DNA of 64,000 bases. Origin: Batkoa obscura (taxonomy: Eukaryota; Entomophthoromycota; Entomophthoromycetes; Entomophthorales; Batkoaceae). Below, one piece after another: positions 35,601-44,477 of the stretch. The translations under genes were made by a program, and so were the position numbers. The stretch spans positions 62,001 to 126,000 of the forward strand of contig JASVEC010000009.1 in NCBI GenBank assembly GCA_030770535.1, written 5' to 3'. The stretch's first letter is position 1, and every line of letters starts with the position of its first letter. The notes below the pieces were generated by a model. It did not search any database. It was given only the letters and a program-made list of their open reading frames with translations, and was not told the DNA's origin.

Positions 35601-36664
35601 TTAAATTCAGTTACCCTTTCTGATATATTTTTACGAAGTAAATCAGTTGTTCGATGATAATCTCCAAAATATTTGTCATTTTCTAATAGTTTAAAAATGG
35701 AATTTAAAAACTGATTATAAACTTTGCATAGCCTGATTTCATCCTCGAATACTTTCTCTTGACCCCTTGTTTTATTATTGATTATTTCAATTTCTTCTTG
35801 AACATTATAAAGTATATCTAATATCATATCCCATTCCAAATACCCAAGCTCATTAAACTGATAGTTAAAAACAGATACAAGTGCACTCATAATGCTCCAT
35901 AATACATTCCTATCCTTTTTTGATGAAGCCTCAATAAACGCTTTAAATACGGTACTATTATGTAAGGTAAAAGTGGTCAATTTGTAAGGTTCGGAAGAAT
36001 AAAATAGATGACTAATAATATCAATTGAAGCCAAATCAATCTTAATCGTATCTTTTAGTCCATTATTAAAACTACAAATAAACTCACAAAGAATATCAAA
36101 GGTCTTATAAGCATAATGACTTTTAAATAAATTTTTGAATATATTCAATATCTTTTCATCTTCTTTTTTACTAAAGTATAAGCTCCCAATAATCCTCAAA
36201 TACATTTCTAAACAAGGATCAGGTATAAACCCATACCTTAAAATAACATCTAGAATATTTAATATACTTTCCTCTAGCTTTAACTCACCTCTTTTCCCCA
36301 CAACAATATCGTATAACAATTCAAGTATCTTTGAAATATCTTTATCGTTTAAATTCGAAAAATTAAACCTAATTAAATTACTAAAAAACAATAATCCGAT
36401 ATCGTACAATTCATCTTCATCACCTTTCTCCTTCATTAAACATCTCATTGTTCCCACCATAAATGAAGTTATATCTCTCTCAATTCCAATTATATCTCTA
36501 CTATTATTGGTTAACTCAGTAATGATATTGAACCTTTTTGCAATATTATATGAGAAACATTCTTCTTTTCTTAATAATTTGTAAATTGCTATACGGTTAC
36601 TTAAACTTTCTTTGGTTTGATATTTTAATATAAGTTCAATTTGTTGGTGATTTATTGTCATCAT
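32639..36664 (-). CDS. Tuberin (TSC2) homologue, Rheb GAP
   Basis: GTPase-activating subunit of the TSC complex, which switches off Rheb and hence TORC1. Single exon of 1341 residues, almost exactly the size of fission yeast Tsc2. The first ~1050 residues are helical HEAT-like repeats (tuberin N-terminal domain). The C-terminal ~260 residues are a Rap/Ran-GAP domain. KIGVLYVGP, then GDVVLLKGNQGQYLGGLD, then RHIGNDYVTIVFNNSG follow human tuberin closely; Asn1228 corresponds to the catalytic Asn thumb. GQFNLINLILTPL and KIVSHDKAALLIRQLALNAS complete the domain, and the protein ends shortly after the conserved MIRLAQLRLLKDR helix. There is an Asn/Ser-rich insert around residues 840-865. Budding yeast lacks TSC2, so its presence argues for a non-Saccharomycotina fungus. 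Confidence 0.95.
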   Translation of the reverse strand: MMTINHQQIELILKYQTKESLSNRIAIYKLLRKEECFSYNIAKRFNIITELTNNSRDIIGIERDITSFMVGTMRCLMKEKGDEDELYDIGLLFFSNLIRFNFSNLNDKDISKILELLYDIVVGKRGELKLEESILNILDVILRYGFIPDPCLEMYLRIIGSLYFSKKEDEKILNIFKNLFKSHYAYKTFDILCEFICSFNNGLKDTIKIDLASIDIISHLFYSSEPYKLTTFTLHNSTVFKAFIEASSKKDRNVLWSIMSALVSVFNYQFNELGYLEWDMILDILYNVQEEIEIINNKTRGQEKVFEDEIRLCKVYNQFLNSIFKLLENDKYFGDYHRTTDLLRKNISERVTEFNLKVLTYFNDRNFYLPCTSTWMEDLSKLLVIYIDTKDYEYKKIFLDILTNTYHCCKEFHTNLIVEKFIFPLIQNIHASEDPKLLFEIFKLCLDAILDGDFDGHIHLFNLLVAIINPEIINMEGDIQEYVATSHLGTQEDLKLIPVTISLSYIYLLSLKHHDDKNIQYLFQTCLRTLAVVNCTTSRLILINVLSGLRADSNLNLCYSDEFPDQSCIEHLFEHFIFKRELTDEITNCIFLPFQNQKDDVNDFKFDYIKLNFELKLFNEASSIKLKESNPLSDNEPLEGYIPMKLYLNLLNEMLEVEVEWKVFCLALKRLSNQLSNQPLFIGCHLEINKLRQNLCNWITSNKLAENIRELPDYYKRGDLYVMAYKLLNSLISYKRHFSKSERDEIILAYQVGLRKWTQTCRLCIHSLTICCYELPLSMTKLLPSMLIKLSQIMSTATISAHILEFLVCLARRPNLYANFVDDDFKRVFGIALQYIQYNSNNKSNTNINNKEIKSSPTSPSSRAPMPIQNNEEAHMKYVLILAYQVISIWFVNLRLSDRSKFIPFIVRGLYKANLQRGKSDEITDSCLDMLASYCFSNFSEFNDPLIDKLFRNCVNLNKKHYVLNDMLIVVEGSKELPWIRIIVRRASSYMVWLCEFKNEWFDSDELKGEVLNNLMQKFGFNEQKFFNQTILNAENEITKQVTRNASSLPISNKEYIQDQNGYKSSEILINRGILIGTNNNINYFDPGFLYLGFSNKSERIVNGLALDDSTAVSRSIGVLDRMPIVDFHKIGVLYVGPNQTDEVDILSNETGCMEYKEFIKELGDVVLLKGNQGQYLGGLDTEMNFDGYYTLVWNSILSKVVFHIATLMPTQLDKDPKCSFKKRHIGNDYVTIVFNNSGKEYQFDTLPGQFNLINLILTPLNKFRNQPQYFKIQAQVRQDLPVLSPVFEAKIVSHDKAALLIRQLALNASIFAQLFLKGGDYLTNYMIRLAQLRLLKDRLK

Positions 36665-37263
36665 TCAAAGTTGGAGTGTTTCTTTAATAATTGAAAGTTA
36701 AAAAAGAAATTAGGTTATGAATCTAGAGATTTTTTTTGTTCTGACAATGGTAGTGAGTGGCGTTAATTTTAGTTTGTCCAATCAGATTCATGGAGGAATG
36801 AAATTTGAAAAGTGCATTTCCGATTTCAGTCTAGTTTTTTAGCTTTGCAATTTGGATTTGTTTGTAATTATTTAGTAAGCTTTATTTCTAAAGTATAATG
36901 ACTCGATGCATAGATAGAATATTCTATTGAGTCTTATATAGCGTCATTATTGTATCTTCATTTGTCTTGTTCTATCTTTGAATCATTTATTTTATTTTTG
37001 AAACTATTGGGTTTAAAGTGGTTATAAAATTAAAATGGAGTAAGTTGTTTGGGTTAATAAAATAATTTCAATAAGTTTTTACTTTTACTTATTAAAGAAA
37101 ATAAACAAGTTATCAGTTGTAATAGCAAAATCGCTTTTTAACTAAAGACAAAAAGTGTTTTATGTTAATAAAGTTTATCAAACGTTGAATTGAACATTTG
37201 AATTTTTACTTTATTGAACTCAAAAACAATAAAGGCCAACATGTTAGATTCGGTAAATACAAG

Positions 37264-37367
37264 ATATGGGGATGTTTTTTTTGGTTTCATTGCTTTTTCC
37301 ATTTTTTAAGCGCTATTTCAGCGGAAAGATTGTTAGTATTCTTAAACATAAAAATACATCCCCATAT
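37264..37367 (+). mobile_element. ATATGGGG MITE-like element, copy 6
   Basis: About 104 bp with ends ATATGGGGATGT and ACATCCCCATAT and the core TTTTTTAAGCGCTATTTCAG. A 109-codon open frame runs out of it into flanking DNA by chance. Confidence 0.88.
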
Positions 37368-38060
37368 AAATATCCTGTTCTATGCTTAGAAAAATTTATT
37401 AATAGTAAAATTACTGTGGTGTCTACACCCTTACTGTATCGTACTTGCCAAAATATAAGGAAATGTATGAAAACACAGGTATTCTGGGATTTATTTAAAT
37501 ATTTTGAAATTAAAATAAAGAATAAATATCGAAATGTGAAAAACTGTACAGGGATATTTCATAGTATAATAGATTCTAGGCAAATTATTTTTTGATGTTT
37601 ATTTAGACCCATGATATCATGGATTTCAGCTTAAAAAATTCGAACCAAGTCAATTGTTTTCTATGATTCCAACAAAACAATTTTAAGCCATTTTGTTTAA
37701 AGGAGATGCAGTTATTTTGCGATTTCACCAAGTTGGATTTTTTTAAGGGGCTATAGTTAAAATTCTGCAATTTTACCAATAAATTCTAATATGAGATAAG
37801 CTGTAGAGTTTTTTTAATATTTTTATTAACAAACTTACTATAATTTAAAAAGATTTAAAATAAACAACTATTATTACAATAAAAATATTAGATTTATTGT
37901 AATAATTTTATAAAACATTTAAAAGCTATTTATTATATTTTAGTTTAAAGTTGTAGAATAAGTCATTACTTTAAAATTTTTATAAAATGATTTCACCAAA
38001 TGCAATTAATAAAAATAACTTTAAACTGGAAAAAATAAAAATAGTTTATATAAAATTATT

Positions 38061-38164
38061 ATGTGGGGATGTATTTTTATGTTTAAGAATTTTACTAACA
38101 ATTTTTCCGTTGGAATAGCGCTTAAAAAATGGAAAAGCAATGAAGCCAAAAAAACACCCCATAT
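38061..38164 (-). mobile_element. ATATGGGG MITE-like element, copy 7
   Basis: Begins ATGTGGGGATGT and ends ACACCCCATAT. Core AATAGCGCTTAAAAAATGG. Reverse orientation. Copies 6 and 7 face each other about 690 bp apart. Confidence 0.87.
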
Positions 38165-38458
38165 AATAAGCTATGAGCTATATAAAACAAATGAAACAAA
38201 AGATACTACTGTAGAATTTATATAAAATAATATAAAACTTAATAGCTTTATTAAAAGTATGATATCAGGAAATAATTAAATCAAAAAGTTTTAAATTATC
38301 ATGTTAAAAAACCCTTTTTATACTTTAATTGGGTGGCTATATATATAAGACATGATAACAGTTATAATTTATTATTATAGCTGCTAAATAGATATTAAAA
38401 TGAGGAGATAATGTTTTTTACAATTAGGTAATAAAAATTCTTACAGTAAATCAAAACA

Positions 38459-38643
38459 AAACTCTGAATTGATTATTTTATATAAATTATAATTAAATTG
38501 ATTATAAGACTGCTGTGAAATATTGGTTTATCAGCTCTCGGATTAATTATAAGATAATAATGATTTAACTTGTTTACAAAACTAGTTGTAGTCTTGTAAT
38601 CAATTTGACCATGATCCATGTGGTATAATCAATTCAGAGTTCC
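38459..38643. mobile_element. Foldback element with ~50-bp imperfect inverted arms (AACTCTGAATTGATTAT)
   Basis: The left arm AACTCTGAATTGATTAT, and further in AAATTGATTATAAGACT, reappear as reverse complements at the right (AACTCTGAATTGATTATA and AAATTGATTACAAGACT) with the same spacing. About 185 bp in total, non-coding, MITE-like. Confidence 0.72.
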
Positions 38644-39181
38644 TCATTTAGATTTGCTGTGGGAATTTCTATCGTCTAATTGCAAAGAACTTATTGCCCA
38701 CGTTTTAATGCCCATACTTGGCAACTATGATAAGAAATAGCTATTATTATGTTTCATATATAGCCAACCAGTTGGAGTATAAAAGAGATTCTTCAACATA
38801 CTAACTCGAGGCTTTTTAATTGAATTACTCCCTGATATCGTACCATTAATAAAGCCACTAAGTCTTTCTGACATTATATTAGGTAGATTTTACAGTAGTA
38901 TCTTCTATTCTATTTGTTTTACATAGTTCATAGCCTATTACGCACTATTCTTACTAATTTAAGTCTATCTTAGTTATATAAACTAAGACCTTTCACAATA
39001 TAAAAATAATTTTAAAGCATTAAGTAAAATAGAAAATATTGATCAATTAATTTTAAAATTTGAGATTTTTATTTATGAACATAATAAAATTGATAACTCA
39101 ATTATTAACAATAAGAAAACAGATGTACTTTTTAAAAAGTATGAAAGAAATAAAAATATAATAAACATAATAAAAACATAA

Positions 39182-39433
39182 GGGATTAAAAGGTATTTAC
39201 ATCTTACTAAACGTAATAATAAACTACACTGTTATCCAGTATCTGATAGATTAAAAAAAAGCGATATAATTCCAATTAAAGTTATAAAGTCTATAAAAAA
39301 TAAAAAAATTAAAAGATCAACCCTAGCTTATCTTACAAAAATAACAAAAAACTTAAAAGTTTCAATATTTATTAAGCAAGTAAGTAGCTTACTAAATGAC
39401 AGAAATCAACTATTAAATGCTGATATTATTTAA
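39182..39433 (+). pseudogene. Open coding-like stretch, probable relic of unknown gene
   Basis: An 84-codon frame without a start ATG that reads as Lys/Ile/Leu-rich sequence with a helix-turn-helix feel (RLKKSDIIPIKVIKSIKNKK, then STLAYLTKITKNLKVSIF). The DNA just upstream has similar composition in a broken frame. It may be a fragment of a decayed gene or transposable element, or simply chance in A-rich DNA. No family recognised. Confidence 0.25.
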
Positions 39434-39913
39434 ATTATTAATAACTAAGCTAACAGGTAGTTAAAGAGCAAGTAACTGTAATAATAAATAAAAGCTATTA
39501 TTATATTGCTTGTATTAGATAAAGGTAATTAATTATAGCTTTGAGGCTAACTGTCCCTTTCCATGCAGCTATTTGTTAACTTAGTAATATATCAATAATG
39601 TAATTATAACATTAAAACAATTTCTTTATTTGATAGCAAATTTGCAATGTTGGCTATAAAGCAACCAATAGTAAATATTTTTCGATGAAGTTTTATGGGG
39701 ATATGTATTTATTTACATACTACAAGTTTGATTAATGTTAATATATAGGTTGCATTAGTAAAAGCCTCGTTAACCCGGGAATTCATATTAAATTTAATAG
39801 AAATTCCGTTAACTTGTAATATAAATTATAATAAAATAATTTAAAACTGTATCAGGTACTTTTGGTTTTAATAAAAAATTTATTTTTACAAAATTTTGAG
39901 CAAAGTTTTTAAA

Positions 39914-40018
39914 ATATGAGGGTGTTTTTTTTGGCTTCATTATTTTTTCCATTTTTAAGCGCTATTTCAGCGGAAAGATTGTTAGTAAATTCTTAAACAA
40001 AAAAACATATCCCCATAT
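39914..40018 (+). mobile_element. ATATGGGG MITE-like element, copy 8
   Basis: About 105 bp, ends ATATGAGGGTGT and ATATCCCCATAT, core TTTTTAAGCGCTATTTCAG. Shares the TTTCAGCGGAAAG variant with copy 6, so the two may be close relatives. Confidence 0.87.
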
Positions 40019-40356
40019 AGGTTTCAATATAAAAACAAAGTATAGTAATATTTAAATAGTTAAAATATAAACTATAGAATTAGTTTTTATTTTTTATATT
40101 ATTTTATTAAACTATTTAAAATTATTAAAAGTTTAAATTAACTTTTTTATTTAAGTTAATTTATATAGGTAGCATTGTTTTAAGGTTTTTTTTAATTAAA
40201 ATACAATAATTTTAAAAATAATAACTTCTGAACTTATAATAAGCTTATGTTATAATACTATAATAATTTAATTTATTTAAATAAGCTAATAATAAATAAT
40301 TTGATTTAAAAAAAAATAAAAAAATAAAAAATAAAAAATAAAAATTTTAATTAAAT

Positions 40357-40371
40357 TATATGGGGATGTTT
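40357..40371. mobile_element. Solitary end of the ATATGGGG element
   Basis: ATATGGGGATGTTT appears without the rest of the element, directly after an A-rich simple repeat. A truncated copy is likely, though a 14-base match could be chance. A similar weak match (ATGGGGATATGTATTT) lies near 39697. Confidence 0.4.
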
Positions 40372-41802
40372 AAAAAATAATAATTTATATAACGTATGTG
40401 CTTTTTGTAATAATTAAATAGATTTTTAGGCAAAACTATATAATAAAAATACAAAAATATAATAAAGCTCAGCTAAGTTTATCTAAGCTCTTTTATTAAT
40501 TTATTGCTACTCTCCTACTACAACTATAGGTTTTTCTGTAATGGTCATCAAAATCGTGCTTACCCTGTATCAAACATTTTGTTTTATAGCTTTTTTCGAT
40601 ACAGTATTTTGGCCATGGGTTCAACTTTGGGTAGTACTAATTTTGGCATTTGGGTATAGATTTGTTGCTTTTTTTATATAAATCTATTTTACAATACAGC
40701 ATAACTATTTACATCCATTTTCAAGTTCGTTGGACTTTTACTGTTGGAGTAACAATTGTTTTCCAAAGTTTCATATAAATCCTAGCACACCTGTACAAGG
40801 ATTAGGTCCTAAAAAAATCGGTTAGACAAATAATTTATCTATAAAAACTACCACTAATTAGCTCTCAGAAGAGCTGCAACAGCTATATAAAACCATGGCT
40901 ACTAGAAATTAACTTTAAAGAAACTAACTTCCAGTAGAATTATAAATACTAATTAATTGGATCGGAAACAAACCTTATAAATATCGTATTCACTTTTGAT
41001 AAATAGTAGACTCAATTCTTATTATTAAAAATACCAATACATTAAACTAGTTTCAAAAAGTAAAGGTATGCTCAAATCTAATCCAAAAGCATTTTAATTT
41101 TTGAACTATCAAGCCTAGTAGCTGAGTCTCAAAGTAATTGAGTTGTAATTATTCCTTCTCCCCATAGGCTTTAGGTTCAAGTCTTAGTATAGTCATAAGG
41201 AGAAACCCTCTGATATAAAGGACTTTCTTATGAATGTAACTAAACTTTAAATTAGCCAAGTATTCTTAAATCTTTAAGCTTTTTAAAGTAAACTAGAATA
41301 ATATTCTTCGAATATAATAAATTAATAACCCTTACGCATTACATATTAGTGTTCTTGAAGTATTGCATAACAATGTTCCTTAAACGACTTGCATCAATAT
41401 TCATTTAATATTCTTTATCAACTTTATTCAAATTTTCTAAAGTGATAACTTTCTTTAAATCAAACCATCCATGTGGGTGGATAATATAATGAATTGTTAA
41501 AATTAAAGCTAAACATTCTAAACGTCATCCGAATCTACTGTATTCCTAAGTACCAAAAGAGAAAAAAATCAAGATTAAATAATGGGTATTTTAAATAAAA
41601 CACTGACCCTTCAGGGTCCGATATTTCCAAAACAATGGGTGCCTGAAATTAAAGTCATAGTGAAAAAGCAGACCAAAAGTCGAATCAAGAACAAAATTTA
41701 GTACTAAATTGTCATAAAAAATAGTAATCAATTATATTTAATTTAAGGATTAAAAGAGCCCAAGGCTAAAATCAATTATCTTAATATTGATTAAAAAAAA
41801 AG

Positions 41803-41810
41803 TATAAAAA
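41803..41810 (+). promoter_or_regulatory. TATA box of amidase gene 1
   Basis: TATAAAAA lies about 53-60 bases before the start codon. Amidase genes 3 and 4 have a TATA box at nearly the same distance, and gene 2 at a slightly greater one. Confidence 0.55.
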
Positions 41811-41862
41811 GGAATTAAAATGTAAATATAAAACTATAAAAAAAATTTCTTTAAAGCTTGTT

Positions 41863-43663
41863 ATGTTAAAAGCTTTCTCTTTACATTTTTTATTTTTATT
41901 GAGCTCTTCGCTCACTGCTCAGACTAAATTAACCCAGACGGATGTTTCCCAACTCGACATCAACACTCGTTTATGCAATGGACAAGACATCTATGAACTT
42001 ACCATCAGAAGAGCTCATGATCTGTATCAAACCAACAAACTTTCCCCTTCCCAATTAGTTGAATGTTATTTACAAAGAATTTCAATTTTAAATCCACATT
42101 TAAATGCTATTATAGAAACCAACCCATCCGCTATTCAAGAAGCAAAAGATATTAAGTCGTTTGATCTTAATAAATTCCCGTTATTGGGGATACCAATTTT
42201 AATTAAAGATAATATAGCGGTTAATGGTATGAATACAACCGCTGGTTCCAATGCTTTATTAACAACGAAACCTAAAGATGAAGCAAAGTTGGTTAAGAAA
42301 TTACGACAAGCTGGTGCTATTATTTTGGCTAAAGCCAACTTATCTGAATTTGCTGGGTGAGTTTTTTAAAGCCAATTTTAATTCATTAAAAAATTAAAAC
42401 TAATCTAAATACTTTAGTTTCCGTGATTTTGCCGATATTTCTGGCTGGAGTGGTAGAGGTGGACAAACCCACAATGCATATGTTCTAAGTGCTACTGCCT
42501 CTGGTAGTAGCTCTGGATCCGCTGTTGGTATCGCTAGTAATTTGGCTATTGTTAGTATTGGTACTGAAACCGATGGTTCTTTGATTTGTCCTGCCTCTTT
42601 AGCTGCTACCTTTGGATTTAAACCTACTGTTGGTAGAGTGTCCACTAAGGGTATTATTCCTTTATCGCCTACTCAGGATTCGGTAAGGACTTGATTATTG
42701 ATTTTTTATGCTTGAATTAATATTTGATTTTATTCTTTCTTAGCCTGGTCCTATTACTAGAAATATGGAGGACTTAATTATTGTATCTTCAGTTATGTTT
42801 GAAAAGGATAATAAACAAATTTCAAAGTTACTTAATAACAGCACATCTGATATTAAGGTAATAGATAAATATGAATTAGTGACAGTTTTGTGTATTGATT
42901 TTTAATTTATTATTAGGAAGGCGAATTTACCATTGGTATTTTAAGAAACCCTTATTTTGATAGTGAAGGCATTCGTGATCAAATTGCTACATTAAATACT
43001 ACAATTGGCAAATTAAAGGGGAATAAGCAATTAAAGATAGTTGATAATTTAGCTATTGATGCTTCTAAAATTGATCCAGTTAAAGGTACATTATAGTATT
43101 ATTATAATTAACAGTATAGGTAATATTTTTTCAATATAGAATTTACAATGATAAGTTATGAATTTAAACATTATATAAATGAATACTTATCCAATTCAGT
43201 AACTGGAGCGTCTTTAAACTTAAGCAAAATTATAGAATATAACAATCAAAACAACTCCACTGAATTAAATCTTTATAAGCAAGGTTTATTATTACAAGCG
43301 GAAACCACAAGCAATTTAAATGATCCGAATTATATTCAAGTTAAACAAGAAAATGTAAAAGCAGCTAAAGATGCCATTGATACTATTTTACTAGAAAATA
43401 AATTAGATATATTATTAGTCCCATCTGATTTTAATTTAGGTGCTTTTTCTCCTGCTGCTGTAGCTGGTTATCCAATTATTACAATTCCATTGGATGTTAA
43501 TAAAGAGAAGATTCCGTTTGGGATGAGTTTATATACTACAGCAGAAAAGGATGTGATGTTATTAAAAGTAGCTAAGTTGTTATCCGGTATTTTGGATGTG
43601 AGAAGGGCCACCCCAAAGTTTATTTCTTGTTGTACAAGTATTGATTTGGTTAAAAAAAATTAA
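41863..43663 (+). CDS. Secreted amidase-signature hydrolase, copy 1
   Basis: Amidase signature family (acetamidase/GatA/FAAH fold), hydrolysing a carboxylic amide of unknown identity outside the cell. Five exons (41863-42356, 42418-42682, 42744-42857, 42917-43085, 43140-43663) give 521 residues. The signal peptide is MLKAFSLHFLFLLSSSLTAQ. The Ser-Ser-Lys triad can be placed: Lys115 in LGIPILIKDNIAVNG, Ser195 in SGSSSGSAVG, and nucleophile Ser219 in TETDGSLICPAS, with the same 24-residue Ser-Ser spacing as FAAH. PAAVAGYPIITIPL is the conserved C-terminal motif, followed by a short tail with paired Cys (SCCTSIDL). Unlike the other three copies it has no intron between the sequences for IIL and AKANLSEFA. 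It is the most diverged of the four. Fission-yeast secreted amidase-like proteins are the nearest relatives I can name. Confidence 0.92.
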
Positions 43664-44087
43664 AATAAAACATATGATTTAGATGTAAAGTATTATTTGG
43701 ATTTAGTTATTGTAGAATCTCTTTTTTACTTTAAAAATAAATACTTGGGAGCTTTTGAGGCTTCTAGAATTTATAAAAATACACTATTGTAATTTAATAC
43801 CTTTACTATTTCGGATCAAACCTAAATAATCAATAAGCATAAGACCTGTATTTTCTTAATAATATTTCTAATGCATAAATAGTTAGCTAAATTTTACTTA
43901 ATATAATTAACAATTTAATACAAAATTCTAAAAATTGAAATTTTATATTAGCGAAGTTCTAATTAACTATACTTTATTTGAACTTTTGGATTCAAATCAA
44001 TAATAAAACCATATATTATAATATTACTATTCCTTTCCAAATATCGAACAGAAGAAAGGTGATACTAAATTAGCGGTGTTGTGATTA

Positions 44088-44273
44088 TAAAGTTGTTTCC
44101 AAAGTAATCTCCTTTTTTTGAACAAAAAGGATAAAAAGGTTATTGGTTGCAACAAGAAATAGTTTTTATGTTCAAAAATAAGCTATTATTCATATAAAAA
44201 ATATCAACTGTAGCAATTATACATCCTTGGTGCGATCTTATTGCCTAAAAGGGAGATTACTTTCGAAATGGCC
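44088..44273. mobile_element. Candidate foldback element (AAAGTAATCTCC arms)
   Basis: GTTTCCAAAGTAATCTCCTTTT on the left corresponds to ATTTCGAAAGTAATCTCCCTTTT in reverse complement on the right. Weaker matches continue inward. About 185 bp, non-coding. The imperfect arms suggest an old insertion. Confidence 0.5.
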
Positions 44274-44405
44274 TTATATGATTATCAATTAAATAAATAG
44301 GCTTAGAACTAACAAAATTCTAAATTTCAACCCAATCATTGTTTTTTAGAGAATTAAAAAGCCCCTTAATTGATATGAATTTTTAAATGATTTTAAAATA
44401 AAAAG

Positions 44406-44413
44406 TATAAAAT
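44406..44413 (+). promoter_or_regulatory. TATA box of amidase gene 2
   Basis: TATAAAAT about 70 bases before the ATG at 44478. The more upstream in-frame ATG (44412) overlaps this box and would place 22 non-hydrophobic residues before the signal peptide, so 44478 is preferred. Confidence 0.55.
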
Positions 44414-44477
44414 GGAAATGATCAAAAATTATAAATACTTTGAAAAATATTTTTTTTGTAAACCTCATTATTCATCA

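Larger units (their letters stand above)
36665..41862. other. 5.2-kb gene-poor, repeat-rich stretch
   Basis: No intact gene recognised. It holds three complete ATATGGGG elements (37264, 38061, 39914), a solitary element end near 40357, a foldback element (38459-38643) and an 84-codon open stretch that looks like a relic (39182-39433). Open frames near 37198-37595 are produced by the element itself. The final ~250 bases carry the promoter of the first amidase gene, with TATAAAAA and a perfect 14-bp palindrome (GACCCTTCAGGGTC) at 41605-41618. Confidence 0.55.
43664..44477. other. Intergenic between amidase genes 1 and 2
   Basis: About 810 bases with an imperfect inverted repeat (44088-44273) and the promoter of amidase 2, whose TATA box is at 44406. 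No gene seen. Confidence 0.5.

Noticed and set aside
36135-36584. 149-codon frame antisense to TSC2
   Set aside because: Opposite-strand shadow of a well-supported gene.
37198-37595. Overlapping open frames of 63 and 109 codons
   Set aside because: They start in or run through an ATATGGGG element; the peptide is simply a translation of the repeat and has counterparts at other copies.
37630-37720. GGTTCGAATT on the minus strand as a tRNA T-loop
   Set aside because: No D-arm, anticodon arm or acceptor pairing found nearby.
41101-41215. tRNA-like GGTTCAAGTC and AGTCTCAAAGTAATTGAG
   Set aside because: A T-loop-like motif alone; no cloverleaf or matching acceptor stem could be drawn.
41605-41618. 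Perfect palindrome GACCCTTCAGGGTC upstream of amidase 1 as an operator
   Set aside because: Suggestive, but not seen upstream of the other three amidases, so I do not call it a regulatory site.
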